Origin: Blakeslea trispora
Taxonomy: Eukaryota > Mucoromycota > Mucoromycetes > Mucorales > Choanephoraceae
Assembly (NCBI GenBank): GCA_025331445.1
Contig: JAIWNE010000001.1
Span: 124,001 to 188,000 of the forward strand
DNA length: 64,000 bases
Direction: 5' to 3'
Below, one piece after another: positions 23,649 to 38,500 of the stretch. Position 1 is the stretch's first letter; every line of letters starts with the position of its first letter. The notes under the pieces are model-generated. The model ran no database searches, was not told where the DNA came from, and saw only the letters and a program-made list of their open reading frames with translations. The translations under genes were made by a program, and so were the position numbers.

Positions 23649-25546
23649 ATGACAGCTTTGTTTCGATTTAAGCAAGCCATTGCTAAGCAAATCTCGAAAC
23701 ACACAACATGTCACACTCAAGATGTCATTTCTTGTATGCGTACACCAGCTCAACTCAAAGAAGGTCATGTGACTATTGCCATGCCCAAACTAAACGCATC
23801 GCTGACTTGTCCTCAAGATCAGTCATCGCTTTTACCTTGGACTAAAGAACTGGCAAACAAGGCAAGTCATGTCGCTTTATTCTCATGGACATTACCTCTA
23901 ATTATGCTTCCTATAGTTAGAAACCAATGAATACATTGACCAAGTCAAAGTAAAAGGTACAAAACTGACATTTCGATTCCGAGATGCCGAGTTTATCAAA
24001 CAAGTCTTACAACAGGCTTATCAAGAAGACACAGCTTATGGTTGGTCTCATATACCAAAGCCTAAAGAACAAAAGACAGTTGTGATTGACTATAGTTCTC
24101 CCAATATTGCTAAACCTTTTCATGCTGGTCATTTAAGAAGTACTATTTTGGGTAGTTTTGTTCAAAAGATACATGAAGCCCTGGGTTATCGTGTGATTGG
24201 TATCAACTATTTAGGAGATTGGGGCAAGCAATATGGTAAGACTCTTTTGTACAGAAGCAAAATGACAATACTCCTGACGCTGTTTCCACTCTTAAAAAAA
24301 AAGGGTTGCTTGCTGTTGGATTTCAAAAGTATGGTGATGAAGTGAAACTAAAGTCAGATCCCATTCATCATCTCTATGAGGTCTATGTCAAGATCAATGC
24401 GGATGCTAAAATAGACGCTCATGTCGATAAACTTGCCAATGAATATTTCAAACGAATGGAACAAGGTAAGAAAGAAAGAAGCAATGACTCAATCATACTC
24501 AACTCCCTCTCCCCTCCATTTATACTCAAGGTGATCCCGAGACAATTGAACAATGGAAACGATTCAGAGATCTGAGTATAGAATCCTATGCTGATATTTA
24601 CAAACGACTAAATATTAAATTTGATGTCTACTCGGGAGAATCTCAAGTCAATTCTTATATTCCTCAAGTCTATGATCTACTTGAACAAAGACAGCTCATT
24701 CAATCCACAGCCGAAGGCGCCTTGGCTACAGATGACAAGATAGTCATCCAAAGAGCAGACGGCACTTCACTCTATATCACTCGAGACTTGGCTAGTCTGT
24801 TGATGAGAATAGAGAGATACAAGTTGGATAAAGCCATCTATGTGGTAGGCAGTGAGCAAGCCAACTATTTTAAGCAACTCTTTAGTCTAGCCAAACGTAT
24901 GCTTCCCGACACTTCCATCGATCTAGAGCATGTTGACTTTGGTCGAATCAAGGGCATGTCAACTCGAAACGGAACTGTTGTGTTTCTAGAAGATATGTTG
25001 GACACAGCAAAAGAAAAGATACTCGATTACATGAGACAAGACACCAAAAAGAGTCAGATAGACCATATTGAGCATATTGCCGATCAGCTAGGCATGTCTG
25101 CCATTTTGATTCAAGACATGAAATCAAAACGAGGCAAAGACTATGAGTTCTCTTGGGATCGCATGACGGACGCACGAGGCGATACAGGTGTGTTTCTACA
25201 GTATGTCCATGCGCGATCCTGTAGTATTGAGGACAAGACGCTTGTTCAAGTGACACCTGATTGCGACTTTAGCATCTTGAAGGAAAAAGAGGCTGTTGAG
25301 CTTGTGCATTCGATTGCTGCTTTCCCAGATATAGTCGATACAGCATTCAACACGTTAGAGCCGAGTGCCATTGTCAATTATCTGTTTAAGCTATCTCATG
25401 CTACCAGTCAAGCCAATCATGTCTTGAGAGTGAAAGATATGGATATAGAGACTTCAAAAGCACGTATGCTCTTGTTTTGGTCTGCTCGGATCACTCTTCG
25501 TAATGGTCTTTCTCTTCTAGGTTTACAACCTATTCATCGTATGTAA
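23649..25546 (+). CDS. Arginyl-tRNA synthetase
   Basis: Class I synthetase charging tRNA-Arg, 569 residues, exons 23649-23861, 23917-24235, 24304-24465 and 24531-25546. The HIGH-type motif is SPNIAKPFHAGHLRST, and the KMSKS region is the eukaryotic GMSTRNGTVVF form. The anticodon-binding C-terminus ends GLSLLGLQPIHRM. The first intron has a GC donor (AAG/GCAAGT). The N-terminus (MTALFRFKQAIAKQISK) is basic and could be a mitochondrial presequence or dual-targeting signal. The segment between GESQV and the DGTSLY motif is a few residues shorter than in yeast. Yeast has separate cytosolic and mitochondrial enzymes; which one this is cannot be settled here. Confidence 0.95.
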
Positions 25547-25689
25547 AAATAAAATAAAGGAACCTTTGTGACTTTGTTCGCGAATTCCTGCTGTCATTTT
25601 TTTTTCGTGTCTACGTGTTTTTTTTTTCTTCTTATCATCCTTTCCCCCCTTTTTTTTTAAATATTTAAACTTTTTTAAGAAAAAGAAAC

Positions 25690-28263
<2,574 letters not shown>

Positions 28264-28459
28264 ATCTTTCTTATTTATACATAATTTTATTAATATAACA
28301 AATCCATCATTGTGAATACATTCATCATTCAAGTTCTTTCTTTCTAATTCAATGTGTGTGCAATATTCATAAAAAAGGACTCTTTTTTTCCACTAATCCG
28401 TCATTTTTAAACATGCGACAAGATAAACAATTTTTTTCTTTTTTTTTCGTGTATAAATT

Positions 28460-29231
28460 ATGTATTCTATTTGGGGAAAAAAGTCAAAGGAAGCAGAGGC
28501 TGAAAAGAAGAAGCCTAGAACAAGTGCAGCACAGATTCGTGTTCAAAAAGGTAAGGTCGCAAACTTATAAGTTCTGAGGTTTCTTATGTGTTCCTCTTCT
28601 TTTTTTTTTTTGTAGATTTAGCAGAACTTGATATTCCTGATACCATCAAATTAGACTTTCCTGACGCATCCAACATTCTCAACTTTAATGTCACCATTCA
28701 CCCTGATGAAGGTAAAGCGTTCTTTATTCACACCAAACAAACAAGAGAACCTAATCCATCCTAGGCTTCTATACAAAGGGCTTATTCAAGTTTACTTTTA
28801 CTATCAATAACAATTATCCACATGAACCACCTAAAGTACACTGCACACAAAAGGTAAGATGCTTATTATGACTTCGATACTGTGATTGACACACAATTCC
28901 TTGTTAGATTTATCATCCCAATATCGATTTAGAGGGCAATATTTGTCTTAATATTTTACGTGAAGATTGGAAACCTGTCCTTTCTTTACAGGCTGTTCTG
29001 GTTGGGCTTCAATATCTATTCCTTGAACCTAATGCAGATGATCCATTAAACAAAGGTAGGAGAAAAAAAAAGAACTATTTTAATGTAATGTTTTCTAATG
29101 AGAAACCTATTCAATAAGCTGCTGCTGAAGTGCTTCGAAACAATCGAAAATTATTTGAAGACCATGTTAAAAAATCATTGATGGGAGGCCAATTTGATGG
29201 TGTTCAGTATGATAATGTATTGGCAAAATAA
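28460..29231 (+). CDS. UBC12: NEDD8-conjugating enzyme E2 Ubc12
   Basis: E2 that transfers NEDD8/Rub1 to cullins. Exons 28460-28550, 28616-28711, 28765-28853, 28908-29055 and 29119-29231 give 178 residues. The catalytic Cys is residue 105 in [20 protein letters not shown], with the downstream [19 protein letters not shown] block specific to Ubc12/UBE2M. The N-terminal extension [18 protein letters not shown] is the E1-docking arm typical of this E2. It follows MCM5 by 196 bp on the same strand. Confidence 0.96.
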
Positions 29232-30471
29232 CAATAAACGATTTGTCTAATAAGAAGAGAATATAGCTTTGTGTGTGTGTGTTGATGAAAGATAAGTGTT
29301 TGTTTTATTGCCACTTTCTTTTGGCATGAAATTCCCTTTCCTCCCTCGTTTGTGTAACCATCATTTCTTTTTGCTTGATACTGAAAAAAAAAAAGCCTTG
29401 ATTTAAATACTAGGCAACTAGTTGGTAACTTTGAGATAATTGTATTAACAAAAAGCACATGTATTTTTCTTTATTTATTGCCAAGGTAACAGAGGGAAAT
29501 AATGCGGGAGGAAATTCTATTGGATGTCACTTTTATGCACCTGTCAGTAGCAACAATCCTAAAAAAAAATAAAGAGGTGGCAAGCTTTGTTCTCCTTCTT
29601 TTCCCCTTTTCTTCTTCTTTGATCAGTTTTTGACTTGAAACCATATGTTTGCTAATGATAAGGTATAATGTTATAAAAAAAAAATATGGTGTCCCTTATA
29701 GTAGACTTGGTGTGATTTCACAAGCAAAAGAATAAGAAAACTGACTAGAACAAAGTTGATGAAAATTTGTTGCTGCATAGTGAGGTTGGTAGCATAGATT
29801 GAAGGAATAAGATTCAAATGAAAGAATTAATTTCAAGAAATGTTCATTTCTTTACTTGATCTATGAAGAAGGGGTTAAAGACACGTGATAGAAAATAACT
29901 AGCCTTCCATGCAGAAAAGAGCCAAATTACAGTGCTAGTGAAAATGATATTTGTGCCAATGAATATGATTTATTATGTGAAATCATGATTTGCACCATTT
30001 ATTTCTTGTTTAGAGAACGTTGTCTATTTTATTTTGATGATTTCTCAGTCCACTGAAAATGGCTTTGACTCCATAATGGTTTTGTCAAAAAAAAAAGAAT
30101 GGATCTCAATAGTCTTTTATGTATTCAATAAAGTGATCATTGTCGGAGCACAGTGCAAATTCTGGGGGCTGGAACAGTAAGATGGTTAAAATCAATTTCC
30201 GACTTCACATTTGCCTTAAAAGAAAAGTTAAAGTGCCACGCTCTCTTTTCATTGTCCGCTTATTTTCATTTCAAGAAACTTGATCCCCCCCCCTTCACCT
30301 TATTTCTTCGTAAGGTTATTTGATGTAGTACTTGATTAGTATTTTTAGTGCTTCTTTCCTTTTTATTTTTTTATTTATTTCTTTTCTCTTGTACATTCGC
30401 TTTTCACCTATAGAGTTCTTACCTCCCTCCTCCTTTATTTTTCTTTCTCTCTTTTTTTTAATATAGAAAAT
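29232..30471. other. Intergenic, no gene seen
   Basis: About 1.24 kb of AT-rich sequence with a (GT)n run at about 29268-29281 and scattered A or T runs. The last 100 bp before the next gene is CT-rich leader. No ORF or RNA gene recognised. Confidence 0.5.
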
Positions 30472-33400
30472 ATGGTCTCTGGTCAATTATCTGCTCTTTT
30501 AGTTGACTGGACCACAGCAGTGACAGAACTCGATCTCGATCAGACAAAGTCGCTTTTGGAAAAAGAACCCGAGTTACTATGGACACCGATCCCACACATC
30601 ATTGACGATCATCTTCAACGCCATCTACTCGAACTCAATAAACTCGGCACTACTTTTCAACCTGTCAATGCTATCCAATTTACCTGTCTATTCAATCAAG
30701 ATGCCAATGAAGCACAACAACGGTTTGATTTCCTTTGTTTTTTAATTGAGGTAAGACAAAAAGAAATAATAAGAATAATAATAACTGATCATAATACTAC
30801 AAAAAACCAGCAATCTTCACTTCATGATTTAGATACTCGTTTTTGGGGTGAATTTAACAATACTACAATGCATCTTGTCTGTTTTTTGGATTATGAGCCT
30901 ATTGTTCAACTGTTGATTGAAAAGGGAGTGTCAGTGACCCCTCGAAATGATCTGGGGTACTTGCCTCGAGATACCACCACGCATGAGTCCATCCTGGATC
31001 GCTTGACACAAGCTCAACAGAAACAAAAGCAGAAAAGGGACATGACTCGAGCCAAGTCAGTTCGACCAAACTATAGTACACCCGATCGTTTCAAGTTATT
31101 AAGAGAATTGGCAGAGGAAACCAGTGGGGCTGCTGAGGAACCCAAGATGTTGAATATCACCATTGATCGTAAGAAATCCGAAGGTCATTATTTCAAAAAA
31201 GGAAAAGTGAAGGAGACGCAACAAAAGGTATTGACTGAAGAAGAAGTGGTCGAACTGGAGAAACAGCGTCAGAGACGACAGTTGGAAGTAGCTCAGTTGG
31301 TCAAGAAATCTGCAGTTAAAAATAACCCTCTCTTCAAAAAATTGGAAAAACGTGCTTATCCATCCCTTTCTCGAGCCAGCACTAAATCACAGACAACACT
31401 CGTTGTAGAGGAATCAGAGGAAGCAACAGAACAACAAGAGGCCCTGGATTCAGATGCTCTAGAGAGTGAGAGTGAGGAAGAGTCTGATCATGAAGAGAAG
31501 CCTTCGAAACGTAACTCAAAGGTTATTTCTTCTCTCTTGACTCGATCTTGTGTCTCTTCAAGCATCTTTGTTCAAGCAGATGAAGATGCGCCTACCACAC
31601 CCACCAGGCGATTCTCTAAAGCACCTATTGATACAAGCCATACCCATTTACCCATGAGTCCAACTAAAGTCATCAGTCCGACTGCTACCATGACCATTAA
31701 TGAATTAGAAGGCACCATCACATTCACTGATGAAGAAGAGGAAGAAGAGTTTTATGATGGTCAATTAAGTCAAACAGATCATTCAATTGAAGATGAAGTG
31801 AAGAGTTATTATACACTTGCATTAGAGAATGACAAGTACTATGCAGTAGACAAACAAGATCAGGTATCTTTGTTTGATTCACGCGATAGTACAGAAGAAG
31901 ATGAAAAGGAAGTGTATCCAGATATCGAAGAAGAAGAAGAGGAGGAGGAGGAGGAGGAGGAGGAAGAGGAAGAATTAACGCCAGTTCAAGTAGCCAAGCG
32001 TCTAGTGCCAACGACTTATCAACCAGTCACTATCTACCACAACACAACACCATTGGACAAACTCTCAAGAGACTCTGGTGTTGAAATTGAGGAAGAAGCT
32101 TTACCTAAAGAGCAGCAGGATATAAAAGAAGAAGCCTCATCAGAATTGACATTAACAATTCCGAATGCCGCAAATTATGTACAACCACCTGTGCGACCTC
32201 AACGTTCTGAACTCCGAAAGAGTACTTTTGCTATTGTCAAACCAGAACAAGATGAACAGGATGATATCAAAAGTAAGCGTATGAGTGGTAGCCAAAAGGC
32301 CGCTTGGACCATGAGTATGAGTTCTTGGGCTGCCATTCTAGACAGAGAATTCAATCTAGACGAATTGGATCCTACTAAAAAATACAAGGAACAACAACGA
32401 TTGGCACAAGAAGAACAACAAAAACAAAAAGAACTTGCCATAGTAACAAAAGCAACAGCAGAACAAGAAGAAGAAGAACAGGAGACGGGCTTGGCCATCC
32501 CTTCTTTTAGTAAGGCCAGAGCAAGAACCTCAAGTCTGATTGGTCTGGTCAGTAGTGCAAGTAGCACATTCTCCAGGTCGTCTACATTGCATTCCAGCAG
32601 TCTATTGTCTATTGAACAATCCACAGCTACCTTAGTACCACCTCATGCATTACCCAAACTTTCAAATAAGTCGATCCGTCGTAAGCCAATCAGCACTCTG
32701 ATACCAACAGAATCCATGGCTTCCCGTCGATCCTCCTCCCTCATCAACTTGACAGATGCCAAATCCATTCATGATATACCTTCTTCTCCACCCACTTCCC
32801 CTACCTCCCCTACTTCACCCATGTCTGTTGCATCCAAACCTATACCAAGACCATTGATCTCAAGAAACAACAGTACAAGTCATGGCAAACTCTATCTTCA
32901 TGTCAATGGTATCCAAGATATCCTGTTACCCTTACCAAAGGATCGCGCCTATGTCCGTTGTGTCGTAAGCGATGGACGGTTTGAATACATGTCGCGGTAT
33001 GAGATCTTGTCTCAGAGTATTGTGTTTGATTATGAATGTGTGATTGATACACAGCCCGATATGATCATCACCATCTCGCTACATGTTCGACCGGACTATG
33101 TCATGAAATCCCGTTTACCGTTCTCTCGACTGTTCTCATCCAAAAAGAAAAAGAAGGAGTGTCTATCAGGCTATGTCAATAAAGAAGATGGTGCTATTGG
33201 ACAAGCACGGTTTGCATTAGCGCATATGTTGCCTGTCTGTTCAGAGACATCGTATATGGCTGGTTTCCATTGCTTCAATGCGTGGTATTCAAGATCCTTT
33301 AGAGAGCGTCATCGACAAAAGAAGCGAAGTCAAGTTGATCCAGATCAAGATGTACTTAAAGTAGTTGGTAATTTTGATGTTGAAATGTTTTATTTACCTA

Positions 33401-33542
33401 CTTTTGATACAACTCAGGTAAAGTTTCTCTCTTTGTTTACTCAACATAAGCTCATATTTCTCATTTATAGCCTGTGCCTCGTAATTTACGTGAATGCCAT
33501 CAAATCATGAAACAATCGAAAACCATGATAGCTTCATCTTAA
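30472..33542 (+). CDS. Ankyrin + Bud4/anillin-like protein
   Basis: About 985 residues after removing two introns (30751-30810 and 33418-33470). Exons: 30472-30750, 30811-33417, 33471-33542. The N-terminus holds an ankyrin-like unit (NNTTMHLVCFLDYEPIVQLL, then IEKGVSVTPRNDLGYLP). A disordered middle has acidic repeats, including a run of 17 Glu near 31925-31975. The C-terminal 200 residues begin GKLYLHVNGIQDILLPLPKD and continue with FRCTL-like RCVVSDGRFEY, resembling the anillin-like/C2-like domain of fungal Bud4 and Mid2, which act in septum and bud-site organisation. The PH domain that normally follows in those proteins is not present. The 60-nt first intron has no stop and is a multiple of three. 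Confidence 0.65.
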
Positions 33543-33626
33543 TTTATAATAGTAATAGTAAATAATAATAATAAAATGGTGTATGTTCATGTATGTTATG
33601 TGTGTGTATATGTATATGAGGTCTGT

Positions 33627-34431
33627 TTAGAAATCATCTCCTTGATGAGCAAAGAAATGAGTATAAGCAATGATGGTACCATAGACCAAAATGCCACCAG
33701 AGATACTCATGATCATAGCAGCTACTGTGATCTAAATGGAAATTATTAGACGAAACGTGTATATTCATGCAATGGACTTACCACTTCAGCATGAGCCAAA
33801 ACAAAAGGTAAACCTATGGTTTTATATAAGTAATTGCGAAAGGAGAGACATCTGCTTAAACTTACAGAATCCAGTCACCATCAACATGCCAGTCATAAAA
33901 TGTCCTGCATCAATGATTCCACTACAGTAGACATTAGTCTATCTTTCCTAGCAGAGTATGAAAAAGAAAAGTTTACCTGTTGTAATCTGACATGATATCA
34001 TCATCGCCTGCACATCGACTGCATAGGGCATTGGGTAAAGGTGCAAGTATAAACACGCCCACTTTGAAGAGAGAAATGAACTTGGATTATGTCATCTACT
34101 TATTGATCTTTTTCTTACCAACTGCTAAGGGTGTCCAATTACTAAATCGAAAACAGTCATAAATACAACTTGGAACTAGTCTCCTTATAAACACTTACTA
34201 AAAGAGTGCACAAGAAAGAATGACAAGTAAAAATCCAATAGCTAAAACGAAAGCAAGTGCAATAATGCTAATATCGGATGAGTTTAGCTTCCCTTTTTTT
34301 TTTTCTTTATTCACAATCTAACTTACGCTATTAAAAGTCGAGTCAAGTGTTACAGCAAATAGAAAGAAAAGGGGAGAATAAGTCAAGACGTATACATTGC
34401 TTCAATAGAGATTACTTCTTAAGCCTGCCAT
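33627..34431 (-). CDS. VPS55: Vps55/LEPROT endosomal protein
   Basis: Late-endosome/Golgi to vacuole sorting protein of the Vps55/OB-RGRP family, 128 residues with four membrane helices. Exons are 34416-34431, 34327 (one base), 34199-34267, 34119-34141, 33977-34061, 33866-33921, 33782-33813 and 33627-33731. The protein starts MAGLRTIIALAF, followed by the family signature VLAIGFLLVILSCALFYNW. It then has FILAPLPNALC, MSDYNSGIIDAGHFMTGML and LAHAEVITVAAMIM. The length matches yeast Vps55 (140). The one-base exon is required to keep the frame between exon 1 and exon 3; see findings. Confidence 0.93.
34327..34327 (-). other. Predicted one-nucleotide exon of VPS55
   Basis: On the minus strand the sequence reads TTTTAATAG, C, GTAAGTTAG. 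The C is flanked directly by a consensus acceptor and a consensus donor. Including this base joins A (last base of exon 1), C, and C (first base of exon 3) into ACC, Thr6 of MAGLRTII. Omitting it frameshifts the conserved protein. The flanking introns are 88 nt (34328-34415) and 59 nt (34268-34326). Confidence 0.7.
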
Positions 34432-34632
34432 GTTCAACACCAAGAAAGAGAAAATAAAATAAAGGAAAATATACACCAAAAAAAATAATAATCAGTATGC
34501 TTAAATATTTAAAATGACGATGCCAAATTTTGATATTTCAAAGAAAGCTCTTTTTTTTTATGAGTGTATAGATGTGTTTATTAGGTTGTAAATAAAGAGT
34601 AATAACAAAACAAAACAAAAAGAGAAAGTCTA

Positions 34633-35310
34633 TTAGAATTTTCCTTGAAGGAGCTCCTTAACAACAGCCTTGCCATAAAGACGGAAAGTGTTAAAGAGGG
34701 TCACAAAGTCAACGGTGGAGAAAAAGGTATCAAACAAACCAAAAGGCAACATGGCAGGAACCCAACCACGAGCATATTCAAGAGCCCAAGCATGTTCATG
34801 GATCTTGTATTGTTGAGACATACCACGAGGCAAATGGTGCATCTCTCCAGGCTTGAAAACAGTACGTTGAAGATCACCAGGATAAGCAGCCCATTGTTCA
34901 CCTTCCAAGATAATAAAGTAATCATCAGCCAAGAAGCGACCGGTATGGCCCTCAGTACCGACAGGTGTACCAAAGATAATAACATATTCAGTAATAGAAG
35001 CATGCAAGATCCACATAGAACCCATAGCACCACCAGCATTGTTAAAGACCCATTCTTCCTTGATGGAGACATGGCCTGGGTATTCCTTTTCCAGATCCAA
35101 GGCAATGTTTTGGATCATGGCACGAGTGTCATTTTGGCCATACTTTTCAATGTTACGTTGAGCTACCTCTTGAAGCTTGTGTTGATCAAAGACATAACAA
35201 TGATGTTTCACTTGATCCAATCCAATGAAAATAGCAATGAATAAAGTCAATAAGAACAAGCATTTAGACCAGCAGCTTGTCTTTTTTTGTTCTTGTACTT
35301 TGACAGACAT
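34633..35310 (-). CDS. ERG2: C-8 sterol isomerase
   Basis: Ergosterol-pathway enzyme converting fecosterol to episterol in the ER; homologous to the sigma-1 receptor. Single exon, 225 residues (yeast Erg2 is 222). An N-terminal membrane helix spans residues 17-31 (CLFLLTLFIAIFIGL). The conserved cupin-like core includes NNAGGAMGSMWILHASITEY, FGTPVGTEGHTGRF, DDYFIILEGEQWAAYPGD and HLPRGMSQQYKI. The C-terminal hydrophobic region WVPAMLPFGLFDTFF is typical. It lies 200 bp upstream of VPS55 on the same strand. Confidence 0.97.
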   Translation of the reverse strand: MSVKVQEQKKTSCWSKCLFLLTLFIAIFIGLDQVKHHCYVFDQHKLQEVAQRNIEKYGQNDTRAMIQNIALDLEKEYPGHVSIKEEWVFNNAGGAMGSMWILHASITEYVIIFGTPVGTEGHTGRFLADDYFIILEGEQWAAYPGDLQRTVFKPGEMHHLPRGMSQQYKIHEHAWALEYARGWVPAMLPFGLFDTFFSTVDFVTLFNTFRLYGKAVVKELLQGKF

Positions 35311-35561
35311 AGTAAAGTATAATAACCTAAAGAGAGAGAAAAAAAGGGGGGGAGAAGGTACAAAAAATTTTAAATTTATTACCGAGCTTATCGGAAATTC
35401 AATACGCTTTTATAAGCAAAAGTCTGCAAGTAGATCCGATAATCAGATTAGAATAAATAAAATAAAAAAAAAAAGAGAGAGAGAGGATGCAAGAATAAGA
35501 AAATGCAAGAAAAAGAAATGAGATAAGGTGTGTTGTATGGATATTTGAAGGGGGAATTGAT

Positions 35562-38500
35562 TTAGGGTTGTGGTTCAATGGGTTTAGGCTGTTCTGGTTT
35601 TGCCACTTCACCTTCTTCTTGTTCTTTCTTTAAGCGCTCTTCTTCTTCTTGTTTGCGACGTGCTTCCTCATCTCTCTTTTGGCCACTTGAGGTAACTTCT
35701 GCTGCCCATGCATAGGCATCTTCAGCAGTTATGCCAGGCGTAGGCAAAACGCGGTGATAACGATGAGCACCAATGGCCTTTTGTGCCTCTTTTAGGAACA
35801 CGGCTTGTTTCAAGACAGCTACATGTTTATCTGCCTCTGCTTCCTGTCCTAAATCATACTTGTAAGATTTTGAGCTGAGAGGCAAGTCGATCTGAAAGAC
35901 AATGGTACTCGAATTGGCATTGTTCTTAATTAGCTCATTGCGTTCTAATTCATCAGGAGGAAACTTGTGGCAGTCAATGTCCAATTGAGATCGTTCACAT
36001 TCAGCACGAGTCCATTTTTGTCCACCATAGCTTAAATGGGATAGCCGAGTGAATTGGATGATAGCGGCAAACAGGAGACCATAAAGGCAGAGGCGACGCC
36101 AGAGGGATGGCCAGCGGTGAGTACATGCTTCAAGCATGACACCTGTCAGATTTACACCATAGTAGACTGCGCTCAGAATATCGGACATGGAAACAGCATG
36201 GCTCGGGATAAAGCGAAGACAGACTGTTTGGACGATAAATGAACTGAGGAAAAAGAAAAAGGACTTTGTGTAACGATCATGCACAACAGCATCCATACCT
36301 AACATATCGCACTTAATCGCCGAACTCATCTTTGTTTTCTCTCTCTTTTCTTACCTGTTGCATTAAGCCAAGATACATAAGAAGGTAATTTGATCTGTCG
36401 TTTGACAAGGAAAGCATGGAGAGCAAAATAACAAAAATAGATAGCGACCATGGCCACAAAGACTTGCTGAACAATAGGATTGAGCACCATGAAAGTAGCA
36501 TGACCCACCATCAATGTCCAGAAGGGAGTAGCGAATCGCTTAAATAACCAACTAGAGGGTGTTCCCTTGTTATTGTTGTTATCATCAGGGCGAATAGCAC
36601 CTTCGTTTTTACCTCCGGATTTCAATCTGTCATAGACAATGGTCGGATAATGATACATCAAATGATGAACCTCTTTCATTGTTTCAGTCAAGGTAGGTGC
36701 TCCATAAGAAATCAGATGAGACTCTTCCACTATCACCAAGACAATTAGTTTGTTTCAAGAACATCATCTATGAACTTATAGCTTACATTGATCATGAAAA
36801 GCAGACTCAACAACCCAATTTGAAATCTTTGGACTGGCACTGGCCATACAAGTGACCTCTTGATGGTTTTCACCTTCAGGAGGAGGATAGTGAACATAAT
36901 GACTGATCAAGGCACAACCACGAATATGTTGTAGGCGGAACTTTTGTTCAAGAGGTTTCCATTCAATCGTTTTATCCAAAGAAGGGTAACCTTGCTCATC
37001 AATAAGGTGAACTACCCAAAAATCATTATGATCCACTATGTATCGATCACCATAGGCACTATCCGTTTTGATTATATGTATGGTTTAAAAAGATACCTCT
37101 AATAATACTGTGATTTGCGATACTTACGTTACTTCACTATGTTCCTTTCGATTGGATATTTGAGGACGAACATCATGTGAATGAAGTCTGCGAGTAGAAC
37201 TGAAATGCTCAAGTCGAATCATATCTCTGTTATGAACCTTTTGTAGAGGCTGTGAAGCATTCCAGATCTCACCTGCCTTATGAACCGTCCAGATATTGTT
37301 GAGATCGACATAAGGATAGAGTGTCACTTCTTGTTCTATAAGAAACATATCAGCAAACTATTCTCATTCAATACATACTCGTATTGTAATACTTTACGAG
37401 TGCTACCGCCAGAGTATCGTTTCTTGTGAGAATGAAGATAACCACCTACACTTCCATCATGCTTGATAACAATTTGAGAACCATAGGCAATTTCTGTAAG
37501 TGTTCTTTGTTAGTTAAAAAAAACAAAGAAAGAGTAAGGAATCTAATTTACCTGATTGACTTGTATCATGCTGATTTCCTACAAGCGAATAACGAAGCTT
37601 TGTACTCAACAATAAATCGTGGTCACCTTTGTTAGGAATGAGTTGTAAATGAAGATAAAAGACCAAAAGATAGACAGCCAAAGGAACAAGCCCTACAGTA
37701 AAGATATAACCAACTATCTGTAGCAGAACAGGCTTGACACGATTCTTCTTATCACACAACTTGTACCATGTATCCATAGCAATAGAAGACCAAATGACTG
37801 GAAAGATTAACAGACCTGTCCATTTTGTACTAATCATAGTAGAATATGAGATTCTCTTTTTTTGGGTCTGTTTTTAAAGTTTAAAAAAGAAAAATTCCTT
37901 TACCTAATAGCACAACCCATAGAGAAACCTGTAGCTATTTGCCATGCAGTCTTATGCAACATACTTTGACTACAACAATAAAAACAAATAAATACATTTG
38001 ATTTTTAAGGAGGGCGTGAATTACCTTTTTTGACTGACTTTATGCATAAAAGTCCATACACAAGTAGCCAGTGCACTAAAAAACAGCACGTATATTTCTG
38101 GTGTTGCATATCTCGACTGAGTTACAATTCCATTCTCTATAAGACAAGTTAGGTTTGATTTTGAAATCTACAAGAATGATACATACCAAAAACGAGCAAA
38201 GCAGCTGCCATTGTAGCAGTGGATCTTGAATGGTTCATATTTCTCAAAGTCAAATAACATAAAGGAACTAAAAGGGTGCCTAATAAGGCAGAGAGCCGAC
38301 GCATAGCCACCATAGGAAATTCTGTAAATGGTCTATCCTGAATGTCTTAGATCACATCTTTGTTTATTTTATCCTCTCACTTACTGTCCAGGATAGATGA
38401 GATCTTCAGTTCCATAATATCCAACAATACGAGTGACTCCAGAGGCAAGCATACCAAAAAGAGGTGGAAATCTGCCTATGAAGAATTTACTCGCCATATA

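Noticed and set aside
37336..37378. GTATGT donor at 37378 for the PMT-like gene
   Set aside because: It is a good consensus but leaves the wrong phase; the donor at 37406 keeps the MIR domain in frame, though this junction remains uncertain.
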